This document shows positions 24,101 to 34,882 of a DNA stretch of 64,000 bases, one piece after another (the first letter of the stretch is position 1; each line of letters opens with the position of its first letter). The position numbers were made by a program, and so were the translations under genes. The stretch comes from Platerodrilus igneus (Eukaryota; Arthropoda; Insecta; Coleoptera; Lycidae): contig JARFIW010000115.1 of assembly GCA_036346225.1 (NCBI GenBank), positions 2,010,501-2,074,500 on the forward strand. The letters run 5' to 3'. Under the pieces are notes generated by a model. The model did no database searches, had not been told where the DNA came from, and saw only the letters and a list, made by a program, of their open reading frames with translations.

Positions 24101-27100
24101 TCCCTAGTAATTTTCCAAAGATGTTAAATATTCTTTAAAAGCAGAGGTTGTTTCTGGTGAAATTTTTTATCCCGTAGATCAACCTTTGAATTCCAAAAAA
24201 CAAAATGACCCTAAAAAAATTTCTGAGATGTACTTATGTTTTAAACCAGCATTTCATTTCTGATGAAATTTTAACCACCCAAGTTCAATCATATGCCCCA
24301 AAAATCAGACCAACATCCCTTGTAATTTTCCAAAGATGTTAAATATTTTTTAAAAGCTGAGATTTTGTTTCCGCTGAAATTTGTTAATCCCTTACATCAA
24401 CCTTTGGTTTCTAAAAACGAACTGACCCTAAACAAATTTCATTTCTGATGCCCCTAAAAATCGAACCAACATTCCTATTAATTTTCCAAGGATGTTGATT
24501 ATTGTTCTGATGAAATTTTTATTCTTTTGATCGATCTGTTGACCCAAAAACCACAGATCAACCTTCAAAAATTTTCCGAAGATGTCAAATATCTTCTAAA
24601 AGTGGATATTTAATTTCTGGTGAAATTGTTAACCCAAGGATCAATCATATGCTGCCAGAAATCAGACCACCAACCCTAGGAATTTTTTCAAGGACGTCAT
24701 TATTTTTTAAAACCTGAGATATTGTTTCTGGCGAAATTTTTAATCTCTAGGATCAACCCTTTGCCTTTTAAAATCATAGGCTAACCCTAAAATACTTCCG
24801 AAGATAACATTTCATTTCTGGTAAAGTTTTTAACCATCAATGGTCAACCATATGACCCAGAAATCAGACCAACAACCCTAGGAATTTTCTAAGAATGTTG
24901 ATTATTGTTTAAAAGCTGAGATTTCGTTTCTGATGAATTTCCATATCTCCACGGTCGAGGCCTTACTCCCTAACAGCATAAATCAACCATAACAATTTCC
25001 AAAGATGTCAATTATCTTTCATAAGTCAACATTTAATTTCTGATGAAATTTTTAACCCACAAGGATCAATCATACGCCCCGAGAAATCAGACCAACAACC
25101 CTACGAATTTGCCAAAGGTGTTAATCATTTTTTAAAAGTTGAGGACGGCCGAGCCGTTGATGAAAGGGACGAGAAGGCACCTTGGCCGCTGATCGTGGCA
25201 ATAGATCAGGTGTTCCTCGAACAGGGACTAGAGTATAAAAATTATCAGAATAGATCTGAGATTTTTTTATGTACGAATGGCCGAGCTAGCTTATCCACTG
25301 TAATCGTTAAAAACTTCCCTAAAGTAAAATTTGTCCATGTAGTTAGGGGTTCAACCTGTTCAGATCAAATAACTAAACAAATAAATTCATACTTACTGTT
25401 GCTTAGTACTGTTGAACGAACAAAATTTCAGCCGCAACTCTGAAGTGCGTGTCTCTTGTTTACGTTCTTCAACTGTCGCTAGCCATAGTCCGCTATCGTC
25501 AACTGCGATATTTGTCACTATTGTATTCTCGATACGGGTATTTCTTTCTTGCGTTAGTTTATTTTGTCCAACTATGTCCAACTGAAAAATATATGATTAG
25601 AAATGATTTGTTTTTCGTACAAAACACACACAAGTTTCTACTATTCCGTCTTTAATAGAATTCCGGCGCATTGCGTTACTTAATCGTTAAAATTTACACT
25701 AGTTTAATATCAATTCGTGCATTCTACGTTGTTTTCTTCTAGGTGTTGCTTTGCTACGTTACGCATTTTAGCTGTACAAAGATTGTACGTTTTAATATTG
25801 GGAACGTGAGATTTTTAATCTGATAACGACAAGCTTTTTAACGTTGGCAGATTTCGAATGTTTGTTAATCATTTCAGGTTTCTTCATTCGTGTATTCTCT
25901 TCTATTATTTTTAACGTAGATTTTTTGAAACAATCTAATTTATTCCAGTTAATTTTATTGTCTACAACTTTATTTTCGTAGTTCCAAATAGTTCGACTGG
26001 CGTACTTCCATGCTACGGTACATCTTTTTACTTACCGTATATTTGTTTTCCTTTATTTGCTTAGTTTTCTCTATTAATTTAAAAAAGATTTCATTTCTGG
26101 TAAAACGCTTAATTCCTAGGATCAATCCCTAGCACCCAAAAATCAGACCCTAAACTTTTTTCGAGGATTTAATAAGCCGACATTTCATTTCTGGTGAAAA
26201 TTTTAACCACCGATGTTCAATCGTATGCCTCCAAAAATCAGACCGACAACCCTACGAATTCTCCAAGGGTGTTGATTGTTTTTTCAAAGCTGAGATTTTG
26301 TTTCCGGTAAAATTATTAATCCCTAGTATCAACCTTTCGCCCCCAAAAGCCAGACCAACAACCCTTGTATCTTTAATATCACTTTTAGTTGCTTCTAATT
26401 TCTTTCGATTATTTTAAGAAATGCACGTTTAATTTGTAATTAGAGACGGCACTGTAAAAACTCAACATTTAATTTTTCTATACTTACGTTATACAAGAGC
26501 ATCATATCGTGAGGTGAATAAAACTGTATATGTCCCGTTAAACCATTCAAAATCATCGCCTTACTCCGTCCTTCATAAACAATCCCTGCAGGAAAGTCGC
26601 TACCCAGTACCAGGTGTTGTACGACACTAACCGTGTCAAACTGAGCATCCAGCACACGTACAGCATTGTCTCGAGTGGCTACCGCAATATACGTGTTATC
26701 AAAACTAACACATATATGCACAATACTTGACGGTAGACGTGGTAGAAACTTTTTCCAGTTTGTATCGTCGGAATGCCATTTAACCAAAACGTTTTCGCTT
26801 CCACCACTAAAAATATTTTCGCCCGAGGCAGAAAAGGTTAAACTAAGAACGGGAAGTGTGTGCCAATGGTAAACGCCCGGTTGTATGGATGGTGAATCTA
26901 AGTTGTACCAGGTTAAGATGCGTCCTAGGGAATCGCCGGTTATAACACACTCTTCTTCTGGATGACAGGCGACACATGTGAATGATTTTCTCTTCTCGAG
27001 ACGACGCCTGCAACATGTAAATTATCGTTAGAATACAAGGTGTTGCTTATTTTATTTAAATACTGCACAAAATATTAATCACTTGTTACGTGCCGAAATC

Positions 27101-28508
27101 GGCACTAAACATTTTTAATTTAGTTTTAATTTGTAACAATTTCGCGCCAAAGATTTAAATAGACGTGCGCGTATTTCCGTCACTTTAGACGGTGCGTTTG
27201 CGCGAGATTGCGCCGACGCGGTGTGCCAATAGAGATGGAGGTGATTTCAGACAGACGTGTCGAGACTGCTGATCGAAACTCGAACGAATGTAGTTACCTT
27301 TGTGTCTTATCATGTCTTTTTTTGTTATGTAGGTTCCTTGTCTTATCTCCGATTATCGTTGCTTATATCCAGTTTCCTGTCGCCCCTCTACATACAAATA
27401 GGTAGAAGACAAATTTGAATTTCGATTCGACCGGGCCAACGAATACCCACACCCGAAAGATCAACGGATCCCGCCATCATGGAGTAATGCTGGAGTCGCC
27501 CTATAGTTTGCATAAGTACCCCTTTGGGTTTTCTTTAAAATTAGTATAACTTTTTTATTATGTTGTAATAATTCGAACATTGATATGACGCAATCTTTTA
27601 TTTGCGCATCATCTTTACAATTATTTAACATTGCTACCAACTGACTGTAGTGGCTCGCGTACCGTAACGACGGGGATATAATAGTGGCGCCCAACGTGGA
27701 GCTCGACTATTATAGCCACGCCGGTGCGATACGCGAGCCACTACAGTCAATTGGTAGCAATGTTAAATAATTGTAAAAATGACGCGCAAATAAAAGATTG
27801 TGTCATATCAATGTTCGAATTATTACAACATAATAAAAAAGTTATACTAATTTTAAAGAAAACCCAAAGGGGTACTTATGCAAACTATAGGGCGACTCCA
27901 GCATTACTCCATGATGGCGGGATCCGTTGATCTTTCGGGTGTGGGTATTCGTTGGCCCGGTCGAATCGAAATTCAAATTTGTCTTCTACCTATTTGTATG
28001 TAGAGGGGCGACAGGAAACTGGATATAAGGAACGATAATCAGAGATAAAGCAAGGAACCTACATAACAAAAAAAGACACGATAAGACACAAAGGTAACTA
28101 CATTCGTTCGAGTCTCGATCACCAGTCTCGACACGTCTGTCTAAAATCACCTCCACCCCTATTGGCACACCGCGTCGGCGCAATCTCGCGCAAACGCACT
28201 GTCTAAAGTGACGTAAATACGCGCACGTCTTTTTAAATCCTTGGCGCGAAATTCTTACATATTAAAGCTAAATTAAAAATGTTTAGTGCCGATTTCAGCA
28301 CGTAACACACTATAAATTGGTGTATGGAGACGAGGTCATCAAAGCAACGTGTGTCGATAAATTCGCCTTTCCGACGATAACGTCTAAAAAAATTCCAGGA
28401 TATCTAGTAATACACACGAAAAATAAATATTTGTAATGAGCAAATGTGTATGTATTATATGAGAGCATGTGAATATGTAGATGCTATTAATGTATATGGA
28501 AATATATG

Positions 28509-28553
<45 letters not shown>

Positions 28554-31500
28554 CTGTGATACCTTTAAAATCCGTGAACTACGCTACCGGCTGCTCACCT
28601 AATGTTATAAACCTCCTCATGCATAAAATTAAACAACACATTCCTACCACAAACATCAACGTTAACTCTATTTACATCAATATTCAGAATACATTAAATT
28701 CTCAAATTAAATTTCAGCATAAAATTCAGTTTTCAAAAAAATTTCAAGATTAATTTTATTATCATTTTAATGTGCATCCAGAATTAAAGTCCTTGTTGGA
28801 TGCCTACTAATTAATATAACAATATAAGCAGACCGAGTCTGAGTATAAAGAGAGCATCTACCACCCCTTTACGTTAATTAACCAGGTTCGTCTAATTGAG
28901 CTCAAAGACATACCCAAATTTTCATCATATTCCCGAACATCAAAACAAAATACCCCTTTTACTTAAACAAGCAAATTTCCTCTTAAAATTAAACTTTTAT
29001 GGTTAGTATAATTTCACTAATGTCCATTTAAAGTAAATCAATTATAAAGTCATTCAATACACACAAAATGTCAAACAAAATAGCATAATTTACCTGAAGG
29101 TTATTGTCCTCGTAGCTTCAAAGTATCGTTTCTTTAGTTAATCACACCATTCAACAGGATTATATTTACGGCTTCTGATTCTCTACGCTTTTAAAATTTT
29201 CTCCATCACCATCCATTCAAAGTCGTTTCTGGGCCTTTCCGGAACTCATCTGTGTTTATCTGACCCTTGTTTCATGGATCCAGACACGTATTTGAACCAT
29301 TTAATTATTAACACCCCGAAAAATAGCAAAGAAATTCATGGTCTGTCACCAATATACGCCAAAACTGCCTACTTTTGTGTATACATTCGTCGTTGTAAAT
29401 TTTGCTAATTGGTACAGTGAAACTAAATTTTATTACCTTGTATCTAAGTGCACTGAAGTACATTCATGTTAGCACGTAAATAATAAGCTATTTTGAATCA
29501 CTAAAATATACGAGCAAACTTTAAATTATTTAATCAAACTAAAATGCACGGTTTAACATCTTCAATCAAGTCGCGTATGTACGAGCTTTTAACGCATCGA
29601 ATCGTCAAAAGTCTAAGAGAGCTTGTTTATATTCCTCTCGGTATATATAGCAAAAGCCTGTCTGTGCCAATGGTAAACGCCGGTTGTATGGATGGTGAAT
29701 CTAAGTTGTACCAGGTTAAGATGCGTCCTAGGGAATCGCCGGTTATAACACACTCTTCTTCTGGATGACAGGCGACACATGTGAATGATTTTCTCTTCTC
29801 GAGACGACGCCTGCAACATGTAAATTATCGTTAGAATACAAGGTGTTGCTTATTTTATTTAAATACTGCACAAAATATTAATCACTTGTTACGTGCCGAA
29901 ATCGGCACTAAACATTTTAATTTAGTTTTAATTTGTAACAATTTCGCGCCAAAGATTTAAATAGACGTGCGCGTATTTCCGTCACTTTAGACGGTGCGTT
30001 TGCGCGAGATTGCGCCGACGCGGTGTGCCAATAGAGATGGAGGTGATTTCAGACAGACGTGTCGAGACTGCTGATCGAAACTCGAACGAATGTAGTTACC
30101 TTTGTGTCTTATCATGTCTTTTTTTGTTATGGTTCCTTGTCTTATCTCCGATTATCGTTGCTTATATCCAGTTTCCTGTCGCCTCTACATACAAATGGGT
30201 AGAAGACAAATTTGAATTTCGATTCGACCGGACCCAGCGAATACCCACACCGAAGATCAACGGATCCCGCCATCATGGGTAATGCTGGAGTCGCCCTATG
30301 GTTTGCATAAGTACCCCTTTGGGTTTCTTTAAAATTAGTATAACTTTTTATTATGTTGTAATAATTCGAACATTGATATGACGCAATCTTTTATTTGCGC
30401 ATCATCTTTACAATTATTTAACATTGCTACCAACTGACTGTAGTGGCTCGCGTACCGTAACGACGGGGATATAATAGTGGCGCCCAACGTGGAGCTCGAC
30501 TATTATAGCCACGCCGGTGCGATACGCGAGCCACAGTCAATTGGTAGCAATGTTAAATAATTGTAAAATGACGCGCAAATAAAAGATTGTGTCATATCAA
30601 TGTTCGAATTATTACAACATAATAAAAAGTTATACTAATTTTAAAGAAAACCCAAAGGTACTTACGCAAACCTGTAGGGCGACTCAGCATTACTCCATGA
30701 TGGCGGGCTCCGTGATCTTTCGGGCGTGGGTGGTCGGTCGAATCCAAATTCAAATTTGTCTTCTACCCATTTGTATGTAGAGGGCGACAGGAAACTGGAT
30801 ATAAGAACGATAATCGAGATAAAGCAAGGAACCACATAACAAAAAGACACGATAAGACACAAAGGTAACTACATTCGTTCGAGTCTCGATCACCAGTCTC
30901 GACACGTCTGTCTAAAATCACCTCCACCCCTATTGGCACACCGCGTCGGCGCAATCTCGCGCAAACGCACTGTCTAAAGTGACGTAAATACGCGCACGTC
31001 TTTTTAAATCCTTGGCGCGAAATTCTTACATATTAAAGCTAAATTAAAAATGTTTAGTGCCGATTTCAGCACGTAACACACTATAAATTGGTGTATGGAG
31101 ACGAGGTCATCAAAGCAACGTGTGTCGATAAATTCGCCTTTCCGACGATAACGTCTAAAAAAATTCCAGAATATCTAGTAATACACAGGAAAAATAAATA
31201 TTTGTAATGAGCAAATGTGTATGTATTATATGAGAGCATGTGAATATGTAGATGCTATTAATGTATATGGGAATATATGTGAATATATATATATATACAC
31301 GTTTATTTAAAATACATTTGTATGATTATATGTGCATGTGAACATGTGAATCGTGAACATATGTACATGTGTATTCGATTGCTGCACTAGGTGTATATAG
31401 AACTGACATATGATTAAATGTTGATATGTATGCATGTATGTGTATGGAAGCAAAGACATGTGCATGTGTATTCGTGTATATCTATGTGTATGCATGTGTA

Positions 31501-34500
31501 TTGTACATGTACATAATTAGTAATTTCAATGTAAATTTCATGCATAAATTCAGTTTTCAAAAAATTTCAAGATTAATTTTATTATCATTTTATATGTGCA
31601 TCCAGAATTAAAGTCCTTGTTGGATGCCTACTAATTAATATAACAATATAAGCAGACCGGAGTCTGAGTATAAAGAGAGCATCTACCACCCCTTTACGTT
31701 AATTAACCAGGTTCGTCTAATTGAGCTCAAAGACATACCCAAATTTTCATCATATTCCCGAACATCAAAACAAAATACCCCTTTTACTTAAACAAGCAAA
31801 TTTCCTCTTAAAATTAAACTTTTATGGTTAGTATAATTTCACTAATGTCCATTTAAAGTAAATCAATTATAAAGTCATTCAATACACACAAAATGTCAAA
31901 CAAAATAGCATAATTTACCTGAAGGTTATTGTCCTCGTAGCTTCAAAGTATCGTTTCTTTAGTTAATCACACCATTCAACAGGATTATATTTACGGCTTC
32001 TGATTCTCTACGCTTTTAAAATTTTCTCCATCACCATCCATTCAAAGTCGTTTCTGGGCCTTTCCGGAACTCATCTGTGTTTATCTGACCCTTGTTTCAT
32101 GGATCCAGACACGTATTTGAACCATTTAATTATTAACACCCCGAAAAATAGCAAAGAAATTCATCGTCTGTCACCAATATACGCCAAAACTGCCTACTTT
32201 TGTGTATACATTCGTCGTTGTAAATTTTGCTAATTGGTACAGTGAAACTAAATTTTATTACCTTGTATCTAAGTGCACTGAAGTACATTCATGTTAGCAC
32301 GTAAATAATAAGCTATTTTGAATCACTAAAATATACGAGCAAACTTTAAATTATTTAATCAAACTAAAATGCACGGTTTAACATCTTCAATCAAGTCGCG
32401 TATGTACGAGCTTTTAACGCATCGAATCGTCAAAAGTCTAAGAGAGCTTGTTTATATTCCTCTCGGTATATATAGCAAAAGCCTGTCTGTCGGTCTGTTC
32501 CCCAAAACGGGTAATTCTAAAGAATTTCTCATGCCATGTTCCCAGTCTGTCGCTCACGCGTCGATTTTTACGAATTTTCACTCGCCCCATTTAAATCTCA
32601 GAAAATTTCCACACGGCACGCAAGCATGTCCGAGAAAACTAATTAATTTTGTACAGAAATCGTTGTTCTACCTCTGATATTTGCATCCTATTTTTAATCA
32701 ATTGTGACCCCGTGACGTTGCTTAAATCCCGCCTTTACAATATGTGTGTTTGCTTGACGCATTTTCTTTCCTTCTCTACCGTGTTCTTATTGGTGCAACT
32801 TGATATTCTTTATTATCGATTATTTTAGTCCACATGGAGTGTGAAATACCCAGCTTTAGCAATTCTCGTAACTATTATGCGACGTTTTCCCAATGATTAC
32901 TTTGACAACATTAATTATGCTGCAAAGATTATAGCGCCGAATGTGACATATTAAACTACGCAGGTGTTCACAAATAATGTCATAATAATTCTAACAGAGC
33001 CATATTCTGGTATTTTAATTTCGGATTTTCACAAGTTAAATTATAGGTAATTATAATGATTACTAACGGTTTCAAACTGTAGCGACTCGCAATTACAGAT
33101 CGATTGATTTCATTTTAGCGAATACGAACTTAAATATTAATTATGTATATGTACACTTTGTTTGTAAGCGACGACTGATATGACGATATCAAAAAGCGGA
33201 TCATAAATTAAGACTAAATTGCACGTAACTTTCTCGTTGTCGTCTTAGGCAATAATACCTCCACATTGGCACACCGTCGCGCTTTCAATACTGCTTCTTT
33301 GACTATAAAGACGTCTTTTAAATCAAATCTTACATATTCTAATTAAATGTTTAGTGCTCGATTTAACAACCGATTAATATTGTATGGAGACGAGGTCATC
33401 AAAGAGTTTTATAATCGCCTTGACGATAACGTCTAAAAATTCCAGAATATCTAGTATACACGGTGAAAAATAAATATTTGTAATGAGCAAATGTATGTAT
33501 TATATGAATGCATGTGAATATGTAGATGCTATTAATGTATATGGGAATATATGTGAATATATATATATATATACACGTTTATTTAAAATACATTTGTATG
33601 ATTATATGTGCATGTGAACATGTGAATGTGTACATATGTACATGTGTATATGCGATTGCTGATAGGTGTATATAGGAATGGGAATATGTGTAAATGTTGA
33701 TATGTATGTGCATGCATGTGTATGGAAGAGAGAAAGAGCATGTGTGCATGGTGTATTTGTGTATATGTGCATGTGTGCATGTGTTTGTACACATGTACGC
33801 AAATTATGTGAATATGTTCTGTGTAAATGCGTATGCATATAAGTGTATGTGTGTGTGTGTTGACAGAGAGAGAGAGCATATGTGCTTAGTGTACATTGAA
33901 TCCTGCATGTGTATAAATGTGTATATTTGCATGTATGTGTGTGCGTGCATATGAATGTGTGAATATGTACATATGTATATGTGTAAATGCTAATGTGTAT
34001 ATGCATGTGTATGTATGTAAGTGAAAAAGAGAGAGCTTGTGTATTTGTATATGCATACATGCATGTATGTGTGTGTTTGTACACATGTGCGCAAATTATG
34101 TGAATACTTATTTTATATAAATGTGCATGTGTGTATAGTGGACATATTTATATGTGTATACATGTGCATGTGTATTTGTATACAAGCACATGTATTTGCA
34201 TGTGTTTGTGGACATGTATGTGAATACGTATGTGTACATTTGTATGTGCATGTGTGAGAAAAAGAAAGAGAACATATGTGCATAGTGTACATGTATTTGC
34301 ATGAGTGTGTGCAGATGTATAGAAATTGTGCAAAACATTTTATGTGTCAATGTGCATGTGTATATGCATGTATGTGTGTATTGTGCATGCATGTGTGTGT
34401 GAGAGAGAGAGACTGAAAGAAAGACTTGTATGCATAGCGTACATTCTAATATCCGTAAACATGTGAAAGTGTATTTGAATGTGTACAGTTGTGTATAAAT

Positions 34501-34848
34501 GTGTTTGTACACAAATTATGTAAATATGTTTTATGTGTAAATGTGTATATGACATCGAAAAACAGAAAAGGAAACGAGAGCGTATGTACATAGTGTACAT
34601 AATTATGTGTAAACATGTGCATGTATATTTGTATATGTGCACACATATGTATATGTTTGCATGTGTTTGTGAACATGTATGCGAGTTGTGTGAATATGTA
34701 TGTGTACATTTGTATGTGCATGTGTGTGCATATGAGAGAGAGAGAGAGAACATATGTGCATAGTGTAATGTATTTGCATGAGTGTGTGCAGATGCATAGA
34801 AATTGTGTAAAAACATTTTATGTGCATGTGTATATGCATGTATGTGTG

Positions 34849-34882
<34 letters not shown>

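Larger units (their letters stand above)
26859..29662. repeat. 2.8-kb tandem duplication, copy A
   Basis: Copy A runs from TGTGCCAATGG inside WDR75 exon 3 to GCAAAAGCCTGTC. Copy B starts at once with the same TGTGCCAATGG, and after copy B the sequence continues differently. The two junction sequences share TGT, a 3-bp microhomology. The unit holds the 5' 149 bp of exon 3, the LTR palindrome and about 1.3 kb of AT-rich sequence. Outside the palindrome, and apart from a differing block near 28500-28720, the two copies look almost identical, so the event is recent. Confidence 0.93.
29663..32487. repeat. 2.8-kb tandem duplication, copy B
   Basis: This is the second copy of the unit described at 26859-29662. 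The flank 31840-32487 matches 29020-29662 closely. Within the palindrome (29887-31078) copy B differs by many one- to few-base deletions. At 31290-31530 it carries a TG-rich stretch where copy A has an (AT)n run and other sequence. Confidence 0.93.

Noticed and set aside
27208..30954. Repeated frames of 65-90 codons starting MRRRGVPIEMEV or MRRRGVPIGVEV, and mirrored frames starting ATG-like at 27694 and 27724
   Set aside because: They are copies of the same LTR-arm sequence in both orientations; the arms are non-coding LTR-like DNA and the frames vary with small indels.
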